A stretch of 64,000 nucleotides of DNA from Streptomyces sp. NBC_00237 (GTDB taxonomy: Bacteria; Actinomycetota; Actinomycetes; Streptomycetales; Streptomycetaceae), in contig NZ_JAPEMT010000002.1 of NCBI RefSeq assembly GCF_026342435.1, positions 1,674,001 through 1,738,000 of the forward strand. The letters are read 5' to 3'. Position 1 is the stretch's first letter. Each line of letters begins with the position of its first letter. This document shows positions 8,421 to 16,472 of this stretch, piece by piece. A program made the position numbers and the translations under genes. The notes beneath the pieces are model-generated. The model was not told the DNA's origin. It made no database searches and worked only from the letters and a program-made list of their open reading frames with translations.

Positions 8421-8574
8421 GTCTTCCCCTTCGGAGACATTGCCGGAACGAAATGTCCAGGCTTATTCGCACGTTAGGCAGATATATACCGCAAATCAAA
8501 CACGAAACGGGCTAATCACCCTAGTGCCGCAACGTTGTAGGTCTTACGGGAGTCCTAACGGGAGTTCCGAAGCC

Positions 8575-8802
8575 CTAGTTGCCTTCAGGGAATCGGCCTT
8601 CGTCGAGGTCCATCAGGAACCTGCTCAGACGCCTGTCGGCCGTCGCGAGATCGTGTTTCGCCGCAGCCGATATGACCAGCAGCTGCCGGGACAGCGCCAT
8701 CCGTACGCCCTCCGGGACTTGCAGTGCACGCAACCGTGTGTGTGCTTCTTTCAGTTGGTCCGCGACTGCCTCGTACAGCTTGAGTTGGCTGTCTCGTTCC
8801 AT
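8575..8802 (-). CDS. conserved small actinobacterial protein, function unknown
   Basis: A 75-residue protein starting MERDSQLKLYEAVADQLKE at the ATG at 8802. A 16-codon upstream extension exists, but it has no ribosome-binding site and looks non-conserved. The sequence is predicted helical: LYEAVADQLKEAHTRLRAL, then GVRMALSRQLLVISAAAKHDLATA and a C-terminal acidic MDLDEGRFPEGN. I recognise it as a protein conserved in Streptomyces between hupS and leuD, without assigned function. No membrane segment or motif was seen. Confidence 0.75.
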   Translation of the reverse strand: MERDSQLKLYEAVADQLKEAHTRLRALQVPEGVRMALSRQLLVISAAAKHDLATADRRLSRFLMDLDEGRFPEGN

Positions 8803-8945
8803 GCACCGATTGTGCCATCTGGGGCGAGTTGTCGCCTCCGCCGGGGGCAACTAACGGAATTCCAGGCTCCATCAGCCCCACAAGTCACTTCTGACCCACT
8901 GCCCAACTCCCGTACTCACAAGTGCAGTTGAGACCCGGAACACAG

Positions 8946-8983
8946 TTCGGCGCCCCCTGCCACGAATGGCGGGGGGCGCCGAA
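8946..8983. terminator. leuCD terminator
   Basis: A 17-bp inverted repeat, TTCGGCGCCCCCTGCCA, loop CGAA, with one internal mismatch. It lies 77 bp beyond the leuD stop on the minus strand and also ahead of the small gene on the opposite side. Confidence 0.85.
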
Positions 8984-9059
8984 AGTGAGGCGTGGATCTC
9001 AGGCCGAACGGGCTACCCGGGACCCGGAAACGGGGTCCGCTGCGACGTCCGGCGGGGGA

Positions 9060-9653
9060 TCAGGCGCGGATCGTACTCGGCTTGTGGGCCGGGCGGCTGG
9101 ATTCGTACGTCGCGATCGCGTCCTCGTTCTGGAGCGTGATGGAGATGTCGTCGAGGCCGTTGAGGAGGCGCCAGCGGGCGTTCTCGTCCAACTCGAAGTC
9201 GGCCGTGATGCCCTGGGCCCGGACCTGCCTGTCCTGGAGATCAACGGTGATTTCGGCGGTCGGGTCGGCCTCCACGAGCGCCCACAGACGGTCCACGGTC
9301 TCCTGCGGCAGAACCACCGTGAGCAGGCCGTTCTTGAGCGAATTGCCCCGGAAGATGTCCGCGAAGCGGGAGGAGACAACTGTCTTGAAACCGTAGTTCT
9401 GAAGGGCCCAGACGGCGTGCTCGCGCGACGAACCGGTGCCGAAGTCGGGTCCGGCGACCAGGACGGAGGCCCCCTCGCGCTCGGGCTTGTTGAGCACGAA
9501 CTGAGGGTCCTTGCGCCACGCCTCGAAGAGCCCGTCCTCGAAGCCGTCCCGGGTCACCTTCTTCAGCCAGTGCGCGGGGATGATCTGGTCGGTGTCCACG
9601 TTGGAGCGGCGCAGGGGCACGGCCCGGCCGGTGTGCGCGGTGAAAGCTTCCAT
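9060..9653 (-). CDS. leuD: 3-isopropylmalate dehydratase small subunit LeuD
   Basis: LeuD is the swivelling domain subunit that, with LeuC, isomerises 2-isopropylmalate to 3-isopropylmalate in leucine biosynthesis. It has 197 residues: MEAFTAHTGRAVPLRRSNVDTDQIIPA, then DFGTGSSREHAVWAL, the signature aconitase swivel loop. The ATG at 9653 is chosen because GGAGG sits 10 bp upstream; an earlier ATG at 9662 overlaps the leuC stop (ATGA) but is too close to that ribosome-binding site. It is the last gene of a leuC-leuD operon controlled from the ndgR side. Confidence 0.97.
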   Translation of the reverse strand: MEAFTAHTGRAVPLRRSNVDTDQIIPAHWLKKVTRDGFEDGLFEAWRKDPQFVLNKPEREGASVLVAGPDFGTGSSREHAVWALQNYGFKTVVSSRFADIFRGNSLKNGLLTVVLPQETVDRLWALVEADPTAEITVDLQDRQVRAQGITADFELDENARWRLLNGLDDISITLQNEDAIATYESSRPAHKPSTIRA

Positions 9654-9658
9654 GGTTC

Positions 9659-11089
9659 TCATGCCTCCACGAGGGCGGTTGCGGCTTCGTCGGACAGGTC
9701 GGCGGGCGACGCCAGGTGGCCGAGTACGGCCGTTGCCGCCGCGACCTGCGGCGATACGAGGTGCGTACGGCCGCCCTTGCCCTGCCGTCCCTCGAAGTTG
9801 CGGTTGGAGGTGGAGGCGGAGCGCTCGCCGGGGGCGAGCTGGTCGGGGTTCATGCCCAGGCACATCGAGCAGCCCGCGTGCCGCCATTCGGCCCCGGCGG
9901 CGGTGAACACCTTGTCCAGGCCCTCGTCCATGGCCTGGAGCGCCACCCGTACGGAACCGGGGACGACCAGCATCCGGACGCCGTCGGCCACCGAGCGGCC
10001 TTCGACGACGGAGGCGGCGGCGCGGAGGTCCTCGATACGGCCGTTCGTGCAGGACCCCACGAAGACGGTGTCGACCTTGATGTCGCGCAGCGCCTGCCCG
10101 GCGGTCAACCCCATGTACTCCAGGGCCTTTTCGGCGGCGTTCCGCTCCGAAGGGTCTTCGTACGAAGCCGGGTCGGGGACGTTGGCGGAGAGCGGCGCGC
10201 CCTGGCCGGGGTTGGTCCCCCACGTCACGAACGGGGCCAGCGAGGCGGCGTCGATGACGACCTCCGCGTCGAAGACCGCGTCGTCGTCAGTCCTCAGCGT
10301 CTTCCAGTACGCCACGGCGGCGTCCCAGTCCTCGCCCCGGGGCGCGTGGTCGCGGCCCTGCAGGTAGTCGAAGGTGGTGGCGTCGGGGGCGATCATGCCC
10401 GCCCGCGCTCCGGCCTCGATCGACATGTTGCAGATGGTCATGCGGGCTTCCATCGACAGCTTCTCGATCGCGGAACCCCGGTATTCGAGGATGTAGCCCT
10501 GGCCGCCGCCGGTGCCGATCTTCGTGATGATGGCGAGGATCAGGTCCTTGGCGGTGACCTCGGCGGGCAGTTCGCCGTCGATGGTGATGGCCATCGTCTT
10601 CGGGCGGGCCAGCGGCAGCGTCTGGGTGGCCAGGACGTGCTCCACCTGCGAGGTGCCGATGCCGAAGGCGAGGGCGCCGAACGCGCCGTGCGTGGAGGTG
10701 TGCGAGTCTCCGCAGACCACGGTGGTGCCCGGCTGGGTCAGTCCCAGCTGGGGTCCCACCACGTGGACGACGCCCTGCTCGACGTCGCCCAGCGGGTGCA
10801 GCCGCACCCCGAACTCGGCGCAGTTCTTGCGCAGCGTCTCCAGCTGGACCCGGGAGACGGGGTCCGCGATCGGCTTGTCGATGTCGAGGGTAGGGGTGTT
10901 GTGGTCCTCGGTGGCGATGGTGAGGTCGAGGCGCCGCACCGGGCGGCCGTTCTTGCGCAGCCCGTCGAACGCCTGCGGGCTGGTGACCTCGTGCAGCAGG
11001 TGAAGGTCGATGAAGAGCAGGTCGGGCTCCCCTTCGGCGCGCCGGACGACATGGTCGTCCCAGACCTTCTCCGCGAGTGTCCTACCCAT
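9659..11089 (-). CDS. leuC: 3-isopropylmalate dehydratase large subunit LeuC
   Basis: This is the iron-sulfur subunit of isopropylmalate isomerase. It has 476 residues, starting MGRTLAEKVWDDHVV at the ATG at 11089 behind GAGGGAAAG. The [4Fe-4S] ligands are visible as the Cys of VFVGSCTNGRIEDL and the pair in HAGCSMCLGMNPD. VCGDSHTSTHGAFGALAFGIG is the aconitase-family signature. The open frame continues far upstream, but that part is antisense to ndgR and is rejected. It is translated together with leuD, and is divergent from ndgR across a 174-bp regulatory region. Confidence 0.97.
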   Translation of the reverse strand: MGRTLAEKVWDDHVVRRAEGEPDLLFIDLHLLHEVTSPQAFDGLRKNGRPVRRLDLTIATEDHNTPTLDIDKPIADPVSRVQLETLRKNCAEFGVRLHPLGDVEQGVVHVVGPQLGLTQPGTTVVCGDSHTSTHGAFGALAFGIGTSQVEHVLATQTLPLARPKTMAITIDGELPAEVTAKDLILAIITKIGTGGGQGYILEYRGSAIEKLSMEARMTICNMSIEAGARAGMIAPDATTFDYLQGRDHAPRGEDWDAAVAYWKTLRTDDDAVFDAEVVIDAASLAPFVTWGTNPGQGAPLSANVPDPASYEDPSERNAAEKALEYMGLTAGQALRDIKVDTVFVGSCTNGRIEDLRAAASVVEGRSVADGVRMLVVPGSVRVALQAMDEGLDKVFTAAGAEWRHAGCSMCLGMNPDQLAPGERSASTSNRNFEGRQGKGGRTHLVSPQVAAATAVLGHLASPADLSDEAATALVEA

Positions 11090-11206
11090 CGCTTTCCCTC
11101 CGGCCGGCGGCTTTGCCGGCTCAACTAGAGATGTCGGTTCACCCCGCCCGGACCCCCGTGCGGGGCGGTGACCGCGGTCCTTCGTGGGGCCGCCGGTACA
11201 GCGTGA

Positions 11207-11231
11207 CAAGTTCGTTGGAAAATTGAACTTG
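11207..11231. promoter_or_regulatory. inverted repeat in the leuC-ndgR divergent promoter, candidate NdgR operator
   Basis: Perfect 7-bp arms CAAGTTC and GAACTTG separated by 11 bp, between the divergent starts of leuC (11089) and ndgR (11264). The arm centres are 18 bp apart. NdgR/AreB, the IclR-family protein encoded here, is known in Streptomyces to bind the intergenic region of its own gene and leuC; that it uses this exact repeat is inference. Confidence 0.6.
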
Positions 11232-11263
11232 CGTTTCACAGAGTGAGACGCGAGTATCGACGC

Positions 11264-11983
11264 ATGGACAACTCTAGCGGCGTCGGCGTTCTCGACAAGG
11301 CGGCGCTCGTGCTGAGCGCCCTGGAGTCCGGTCCGGCCACCCTCGCGGGGTTGGTCGCGGCCACCGGGCTCGCACGACCCACGGCACACCGGCTCGCCGT
11401 GGCACTGGAACACCACCGGCTGGTGGCCCGGGACATGCAGGGCCGTTTCATTCTCGGCCCCCGCCTCTCGGAGCTCGCCGCCGCGGCCGGCGAGGACCGT
11501 CTCCTCGCCACGGCGGGACCGGTACTGACCCACCTGCGCGACGTGACGGGCGAGAGCGCCCAGCTCTACCGCCGCCAGGGCGACATGCGCATCTGCGTCG
11601 CCGCCGCGGAACGCCTGTCCGGACTTCGGGACACGGTCCCGGTGGGCTCCACGCTCACCATGAAAGCGGGCTCCTCGGCGCAGATCCTGATGGCCTGGGA
11701 GGAGCCGGAGCGCCTGCACCGCGGCCTCCAGGGCGCCCGGTTCACGGCCACCGCCCTCTCCGGCGTACGTCGCCGGGGCTGGGCCCAGTCGATCGGCGAG
11801 CGCGAACCGGGCGTGGCCTCGGTCTCCGCCCCGGTGCGCGGCCCCTCGAACCGCGTCGTCGCCGCCGTCTCGGTCTCCGGCCCGATCGAGCGCCTGACCC
11901 GCCACCCGGGCCGGATGCACGCCCAGGCGGTCATCGACTCCGCGGCCCGACTCTCGGAATCCCTGCGCCGCTCGGGCAGTTGA
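11264..11983 (+). CDS. ndgR: IclR-family regulator NdgR (AreB)
   Basis: A 239-residue IclR-type regulator. The N-terminal winged helix covers residues 1-70 (VLDKAALVLSALESG, then GLARPTAHRLAVALEHH), and the effector domain follows (AGPVLTHLRDVTGESAQLYRRQGD, GSSAQILMAWEEP). The start MDNSSGVGVLDKAA at the ATG at 11264 matches the known length of NdgR; seven upstream codons are open but are not preceded by a ribosome-binding site. In other Streptomyces it controls leucine biosynthesis and amino-acid-dependent growth and antibiotic production. Here it is divergent from leuCD, consistent with that. Confidence 0.93.
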   Translation: MDNSSGVGVLDKAALVLSALESGPATLAGLVAATGLARPTAHRLAVALEHHRLVARDMQGRFILGPRLSELAAAAGEDRLLATAGPVLTHLRDVTGESAQLYRRQGDMRICVAAAERLSGLRDTVPVGSTLTMKAGSSAQILMAWEEPERLHRGLQGARFTATALSGVRRRGWAQSIGEREPGVASVSAPVRGPSNRVVAAVSVSGPIERLTRHPGRMHAQAVIDSAARLSESLRRSGS

Positions 11984-12027
11984 GCCTTCACTCCGCTCAA
12001 CTTCCTTCCTCCGTAGGGCACTTCGCA

Positions 12028-12072
12028 CGAAGCCCCGAACTCCCGCGTCACGCGGCGGAGTTCGGGGCTTCG
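12028..12072 (+). terminator. ndgR terminator
   Basis: A long stem of 16 matched bases, CGAAGCCCCGAACTCC and its inverse, separated by a 13-base GC-rich loop. It begins 45 bp after the ndgR stop. Confidence 0.88.
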
Positions 12073-12315
12073 GTCGTTGCGGGGGCGCGGGGCTCTCGCG
12101 GCGGGCCGCTCCCCTGCCGTGCGGATGCCGTACGGGCGCCTGACGAATTCCGTACGGACGGGGGGGAATTCACTGCGGAATTCCCGCATCCTTTCCCCGT
12201 TATCCCACTCCCCTGTATCCCCGTGTCCCCTTGCCGTGATGCGCATTCCGGAACTCGCGCGGGGCGGTGGAATTCCACGGAGGCCGGGGAGCACCGGACC
12301 CGGGGCCCTGACATG
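12073..12315. other. gene-free spacer between ndgR terminator and tRNA cluster
   Basis: No gene was found in this spacer. It contains several GGAATTC/GAATTCC hexamers (at about 12147, 12168, 12179 and 12270) that are unusual for this GC content but show no consistent spacing. No integrase, attachment-site duplication or promoter could be recognised. Confidence 0.5.
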
Positions 12316-12354
12316 CGAGAAGGTCCCCGCATCAGTGATGCGGGGACCTTCTCG
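12316..12354 (-). terminator. terminator of the tRNA cluster
   Basis: A near-perfect palindrome with an arm of about 17 bases, CGAGAAGGTCCCCGCAT, and a 5-base loop. It lies 6 bp beyond the 3' end of the last tRNA-Glu on the minus strand, as expected for the end of the tRNA transcript. Confidence 0.9.
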
Positions 12355-12359
12355 GTGCG

Positions 12360-12432
12360 TACCCCCGACCGGATTCGAACCGGCGCTACCGCCTTGAGAG
12401 GGCGGCGTGCTAGGCCGCTACACAACGGGGGC
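12360..12432 (-). tRNA. tRNA-Glu (CTC), copy 1
   Basis: 73 nt including the discriminator A, without encoded CCA. The acceptor GCCCCCG pairs with CGGGGGT (a G-U first pair). The anticodon loop CTCTCAA has CTC at 12396-12398. The T arm is GCCGGTTCGAATCCGGT. It is the last of five tRNAs in the transcript and is identical to the two other Glu copies here. Confidence 0.97.
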
Positions 12433-12459
12433 TTGCTTTATGTGCAGTTGTGATCTGCG

Positions 12460-12531
12460 CTGGGCTACCAGGACTCGAACCTAGAATGACGGTACCAGAA
12501 ACCGTAGTGTTGCCAATTACACCATAGCCCA
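12460..12531 (-). tRNA. tRNA-Gln (CTG), copy 1
   Basis: 72 nt with discriminator G and no encoded CCA. The acceptor TGGGCTA pairs with TAGCCCA. The anticodon stem ACGGT/ACCGT holds the loop TTCTGGT with anticodon CTG. The T loop contains GGTTCGAGTCC. The U1-A72 first pair is the usual tRNA-Gln feature in bacteria. It is identical to the copy at 12836-12907. Confidence 0.97.
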
Positions 12532-12578
12532 TGGTGGTTGAGACCATTTTGAATTGATATCCAAGTGGTGTTAACCAG

Positions 12579-12651
12579 TACCCCCGACCGGATTCGAACC
12601 GGCGCTACCGCCTTGAGAGGGCGGCGTGCTAGGCCGCTACACAACGGGGGC
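12579..12651 (-). tRNA. tRNA-Glu (CTC), copy 2
   Basis: Same 73-nt sequence as the copy at 12360-12432, with anticodon CTC and no CCA encoded. It is third in the Gln-Glu-Glu-Gln-Glu transcript. Confidence 0.97.
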
Positions 12652-12714
12652 CCTAGCGATCCTTGCGTCGATACATCCAGGAGCGACCTGAAGGTGTCGG
12701 AAAGAAAGGATCTG

Positions 12715-12787
12715 TACCCCCGACCGGATTCGAACCGGCGCTACCGCCTTGAGAGGGCGGCGTGCTAGGCCGCTACACAACGGGGGC
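12715..12787 (-). tRNA. tRNA-Glu (CTC), copy 3
   Basis: Same 73-nt sequence as the other two tRNA-Glu genes. The flanks of copies 2 and 3 share the GGGGGCCCTAG junction at the 5' side, which suggests that they arose by tandem duplication. Confidence 0.97.
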
Positions 12788-12835
12788 CCTAGCTGAGCTG
12801 CATCTTGATCTATGAACTTCAACAGCTCTCGCAAG

Positions 12836-12907
12836 CTGGGCTACCAGGACTCGAACCTAGAATGACGGTACCAGAAACCGTAGTGTTGCCAATTACACCA
12901 TAGCCCA
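12836..12907 (-). tRNA. tRNA-Gln (CTG), copy 2
   Basis: First tRNA of the minus-strand cluster and identical to the copy at 12460-12531. Upstream lies the 3' end of the HAD hydrolase gene, only 90 bp away, so the cluster promoter must be in 12908-12997 or further up. Confidence 0.97.
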
Positions 12908-12997
12908 CCAAAACTCAACCCCCTGACCGGGGGTCTCTGTTCGGCTTGCGCTTCCCGGCCGGACCTTTCGGCCCTCTCGGGCGGCGCAGAAAGAACA

Positions 12998-13729
12998 TTA
13001 CCCGAAGGTTCCCGGGGCTCCAAAACGGGTATTGCCCGCCAGCAGGTCAGGGACCTGATCCAGCCCCGAGACGCTCACCAGCTCGGGCCGTCCGCCCACC
13101 CCCGAGCGGTCCAGCCAGATCCCGGTGAGCCCGGCGGCGACGGCCCCGCCCGCGTCGATGTCCGGCTCGTCCCCGATGTACGCGACCTGCTCCGGCGGCA
13201 GCCCCAGGGCGTCACAGACGGCGTGGAAGGCCGCGGCGGCGGGCTTGGAGACCCCGAGCTCCACGGCGCACAGCACGGCCTCGAAGCGGTCCCAGACGCC
13301 CAGGGCCTTCAGCTTCGGCTCCTGGTTGAGCAGACTGGAATTCGACAGCACCGCATGCCGGTACCCGTCCGCGAGGGCGTCCAGTACGGGCACGGTGTCC
13401 GGGAAGAGAGTCCAGGCGGCCTCGAAGTGGACGACGTGCCGGGCGAACCAGTCGTCGGCCGCCCGGTCGCTCAGCGGGCCGCCGAGGAAGCCCTCGATGC
13501 GATCCCGCCGCTGCTCGGCGAAGGTGCACTCCCCGGCGGCGAAGCGCGCCCAGTGCAGCCGCGTCAGCTCCCGCCACCGGTCGAGGGCCTGCTCGGCGGT
13601 GCCGTACCCGTCGGGCAGCCCCTCGGCGGCGAACTGCGCGCGCATTCCGGCGATGTCGGCGGAGGCGTAGTCGAAGAGGGTGTCGTCGACGTCCCAGACG
13701 ACGGCACGGATGGTGGCTCGGCTCGGCAT
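12998..13729 (-). CDS. HAD-superfamily hydrolase (subfamily IA)
   Basis: A 243-residue soluble phosphatase-like protein. Motif I is VVWDVDDTLFDY with the nucleophile Asp13 and the acid Asp15. A helical cap follows. Motif II is VLSNSS, motif III Lys lies in GVSKPAAAAFH, and motif IV is YIGDEPDIDAGGA. The architecture fits the haloacid dehalogenase/phosphoglycolate phosphatase group. The substrate cannot be told. The start ATG at 13729 directly precedes PSRATIRAVVWD. It lies between gltX and the tRNA cluster on the same strand. Confidence 0.9.
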   Translation of the reverse strand: MPSRATIRAVVWDVDDTLFDYASADIAGMRAQFAAEGLPDGYGTAEQALDRWRELTRLHWARFAAGECTFAEQRRDRIEGFLGGPLSDRAADDWFARHVVHFEAAWTLFPDTVPVLDALADGYRHAVLSNSSLLNQEPKLKALGVWDRFEAVLCAVELGVSKPAAAAFHAVCDALGLPPEQVAYIGDEPDIDAGGAVAAGLTGIWLDRSGVGGRPELVSVSGLDQVPDLLAGNTRFGAPGTFG

Positions 13730-13798
13730 GCGGCCAGGCTAGGCGGAAGGGCGCCCCGGGCCGAGGGGTTTTCCACGGACGACGTACGGCATACGACG

Positions 13799-13844
13799 CG
13801 AGGAGGGGCGGCGGCCGGTGGGCACCGGCTGCCGCCCCTCCTCG
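13799..13844. terminator. gltX terminator
   Basis: An almost perfect stem of about 21 bp, beginning CGAGGAGGGGCGGC, loop of about 3-4 bases. It starts 17 bp beyond the gltX stop on the minus strand and ends transcription before the HAD gene. Confidence 0.88.
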
Positions 13845-13860
13845 GGCGTACGGGAGACGC

Positions 13861-15345
13861 TTACGCGGCGAGCTTGGCCAGCGCGGCGTCGATGCGGGCC
13901 AGGGTCTTGTCCTTGCCCAGGATTTCGAGGGACTCGAAGAGGGGCAGGCCGACCGTGCGGCCGGTGACGGCGACGCGGACCGGGGCCTGGGCCTTGCCGA
14001 GCTTGAGGCCGTGGGCCTCGCCCGCGGTGAGGACCGCGTTCTTGAGGGACTCGGGGTCACTCCAGTCGGCGGCTTCCAGGTGGGCGCGGGCCGTGGTCAG
14101 GAGGGCGGCGGGCTCGCCCTTCATGGCCTTGGTCCAGGACGCCTCGTCCTCCACCGGCTCCGGGAGGAAGAGGAAGTCGACGTTGGCCGTGATGTCGGAG
14201 AGGACCGTGACGCGGGTCTGGGCGTGGGGGGCGATGGCCTCCCAGGCGGCGCGGTCGAAGTCCTCGGGGGCCCAGTTGGCGTGCGGGGCCGTCAGCCAGG
14301 GCTCGCAGGCGTCGGCGAACGCCTTGGGGTCGAGGAGGCGGATGTGGTCGGCGTTGATCGATTCGGCCTTCTTGAGGTCGAAGCGGGCCGGGTTGGCGTT
14401 GACGTCGGCGACGTCGAACTTCTCGATCAGCTCGGGGATCGTGAAGATGTCCTGGTCGGCGGAGAAGGACCAGCCGAGCAGGGAGAGGTAGTTGAGGAGG
14501 CCCTCGGGGAGGAAGCCGCGCTCCCGGTAGATGTTGAGGGACGCCTGCGGGTCGCGCTTGGAGAGCTTCTTGTTGCCCTCGCCCATGACGTACGGCAGGT
14601 GGCCGAAGGCGGGGATGTCCTGGGCGACGCCCAGCGAGATCAGGGCCCGGTAGAGGGCGATCTGGCGGGGGGTGGAGGACAGCAGGTCCTCGCCGCGCAG
14701 GACGTGGGTGATCTCCATCAGGGCGTCGTCGACCGGGTTGACCAGGGTGTACAGCGGCGCGCCGTTGGCGCGGACGATGCCGTAGTCCGGGACGTTCTCG
14801 GGCTGGACGGTGATCTCGCCCCGGACCAGGTCCGTGAAGGTGATCGCCTCGTCGGGCATCCGGAAGCGGACGATGGCGGGGCGGCCCTCGGCCTCGTACG
14901 CGGCGACCTGCTCGGCGGTGAGGTCGCGGCAGTGGCCGTCGTAGCCGGAGGGCTTGCCTGCGGCGCGGGCGGCGTCGCGGCGGGCGTCCAGTTCCTCGGT
15001 GGTGCAGTAGCAGTGGTACGCGTGACCGGCGGCCAGGAGCTTCTCGGCGACGTCCTTGTACAGGTCCATGCGCTCGGACTGGCGGTACGGCGCGTGCGGG
15101 CCGCCGACCTCGGGGCCCTCGTCCCAGTCGAGGCCGAGCCAGCGCAGCGAGTCCAGGAGCTGGTGGTAGCTCTCCTCGGAGTCGCGGGCGGCGTCGGTGT
15201 CTTCGATGCGGAAGACCATGGTGCCGCCCGTGTGCCGGGCGTAGGCCCAGTTGAAGAGGGCGGTACGGATGAGGCCCACGTGCGGGTTGCCCGTCGGGGA
15301 GGGGCAGAACCGGACGCGGACGGGGGACGAGGGGGTGTTAGCCAC
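13861..15345 (-). CDS. gltX: glutamyl-tRNA synthetase GltX
   Basis: A class I aminoacyl-tRNA synthetase of 494 residues. The HIGH-type motif is NPHVG at residues 20-24 within FCPSPTGNPHVGLIRTALFNWA. The KMSKS-type motif is KKLSKRD. GYDGHCRD and YHCYCTTEELDARR are typical of bacterial GluRS. The GTG start at 15345 lies inside the 3' end of the upstream FAH-family gene (8-bp overlap). Streptomyces generally makes Gln-tRNA by charging tRNA-Gln with Glu and amidating it, so this enzyme probably serves both the Glu and the Gln tRNAs encoded just downstream. Confidence 0.97.
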   Translation of the reverse strand: MANTPSSPVRVRFCPSPTGNPHVGLIRTALFNWAYARHTGGTMVFRIEDTDAARDSEESYHQLLDSLRWLGLDWDEGPEVGGPHAPYRQSERMDLYKDVAEKLLAAGHAYHCYCTTEELDARRDAARAAGKPSGYDGHCRDLTAEQVAAYEAEGRPAIVRFRMPDEAITFTDLVRGEITVQPENVPDYGIVRANGAPLYTLVNPVDDALMEITHVLRGEDLLSSTPRQIALYRALISLGVAQDIPAFGHLPYVMGEGNKKLSKRDPQASLNIYRERGFLPEGLLNYLSLLGWSFSADQDIFTIPELIEKFDVADVNANPARFDLKKAESINADHIRLLDPKAFADACEPWLTAPHANWAPEDFDRAAWEAIAPHAQTRVTVLSDITANVDFLFLPEPVEDEASWTKAMKGEPAALLTTARAHLEAADWSDPESLKNAVLTAGEAHGLKLGKAQAPVRVAVTGRTVGLPLFESLEILGKDKTLARIDAALAKLAA

Positions 15346-16141
15346 GCTTGATCACCTTGTTGGTGAGAGTGCCGATGCCTTCGATGGTGACGGCGACCTC
15401 GTCGCCGACGTTCAGGGGTCCGACACCCGCGGGGGTGCCGGTGAGGATGACGTCTCCGGGGAGGAGGGTCATCGCTTCGGAGATGTGCGCGATCAGCTCG
15501 GGGATGGCGCGGACCATGTCGTTGGTGCGGCCGAGCTGGCGCTGTTCCCCGTTGACCGTGCACTGGATGGCGAGGTCGGTGGGGTCGAGGTCGGTCTCGA
15601 CCCAGGGGCCCAGCGGGCAGGCCGTGTCGAAGCCCTTGGCGCGGGCCCACTGCTTCTCGCGCTGCTGGACGTCGCGGGCGGTGACGTCGTTGGCGCAGGT
15701 GTAGCCGAAGATCACGTCCTTGGCGCGGGACGGAGGCACCTCGCGGCACATGCGGCCGATGACCACGGCGAGTTCCGCCTCGTGGTGCAGATCGGAGGAG
15801 AAGGAGGGGTACGCGATCGAGTCGCCGGAGCCGATGACGGAGGTCGAGGGCTTGAAGAAGGCGACCGGGACGTCCGGACGGCCATGTTCGTCAAAGATGG
15901 CGTTGCCGAGCTCCGCCGCGTGCTCCGCGTAGTTGCGGCCGATGGCCACGACCTTGCTGGGGAGCACCGGGGGAAGGAGCCGCACCTTGTTCAGCGGGAC
16001 CTTGACGCCGGAGAGTTCGTGGTCGGCGTACGGAATGCCCTTGATGATGTCGAGGACGAGGTCACCCGACTCGGGTGTTCCCTCGCCCTCGACCGCGCCG
16101 AAGGCGACATTGCCGTCGATGGAGAATCTGGCGATGCGCAC
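15338..16141 (-). CDS. fumarylacetoacetate hydrolase family protein
   Basis: A 267-residue cytosolic FAH-fold enzyme. The metal-binding and catalytic region is clear: VVAIGRNYAEHAAELG, PVAFFKPSTSVIG, the acidic metal ligands of HHEAELAVVIG, then FGYTCANDVTARDVQ and VILTGTPAGVGPL. Members hydrolyse or decarboxylate acylpyruvates and oxaloacetate, or act in aromatic catabolism; the exact substrate cannot be inferred from context. The ATG at 16141 begins MRIARFSIDG. It overlaps gltX by 8 bp, so the two are co-transcribed, an arrangement I recall as conserved in Streptomyces. Confidence 0.9.
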   Translation of the reverse strand: MRIARFSIDGNVAFGAVEGEGTPESGDLVLDIIKGIPYADHELSGVKVPLNKVRLLPPVLPSKVVAIGRNYAEHAAELGNAIFDEHGRPDVPVAFFKPSTSVIGSGDSIAYPSFSSDLHHEAELAVVIGRMCREVPPSRAKDVIFGYTCANDVTARDVQQREKQWARAKGFDTACPLGPWVETDLDPTDLAIQCTVNGEQRQLGRTNDMVRAIPELIAHISEAMTLLPGDVILTGTPAGVGPLNVGDEVAVTIEGIGTLTNKVIKRG

Positions 16142-16232
16142 GGGATGCCTGCGCCCCTTACCTGAGCTGGCCGAAGTCTGACGCTCCAGGCTAACTCGGG
16201 ATGACTCGGCGGCCTCCCTGGTTCACCCTGGC

Positions 16233-16469
16233 TCAGGCGGCGGGGACGGCCTCGGGGAGCTGCTGGATCTCCGGGGCGACCATCAGGATGGTGCGGCGGA
16301 CGTTCGCGGTGGCGGTGGGCAGCTCCTGCGCGTACTCCGGGAGGGCGGCCGGCTTGGGGGTGCCGGTCCGCTTGTCCAGGTGGGCGAGGGTGGTGCGCTG
16401 CGGGTTCGCCAGGTTGCGGATCGCCGGGGCGGACTTCTTGGCCGACTTCGTGGTCGTTGTCGTGGGCAT
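16233..16469 (-). CDS. small hypothetical protein
   Basis: A 78-residue basic protein beginning MPTTTTTKSAKKS and ending QLPEAVPAA. It has an NLANPQRTTLAHLDKR segment and a C-terminal ATANVRRTILMVAPEIQQL helix. I do not recognise a family. The start could also be the adjacent ATG at 16472; an AAGG about 12 bp upstream is the only ribosome-binding candidate. It is separated from the FAH gene by 91 bp on the same strand and is divergent from the conservon operon. Confidence 0.5.
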   Translation of the reverse strand: MPTTTTTKSAKKSAPAIRNLANPQRTTLAHLDKRTGTPKPAALPEYAQELPTATANVRRTILMVAPEIQQLPEAVPAA

Positions 16470-16472
16470 CAT

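Noticed and set aside
12360..12907. tRNA cluster as an integration site for a mobile element
   Set aside because: No integrase, no truncated extra tRNA 3' end and no change in gene content on either side. Repeated tRNA sequences are complete genes.
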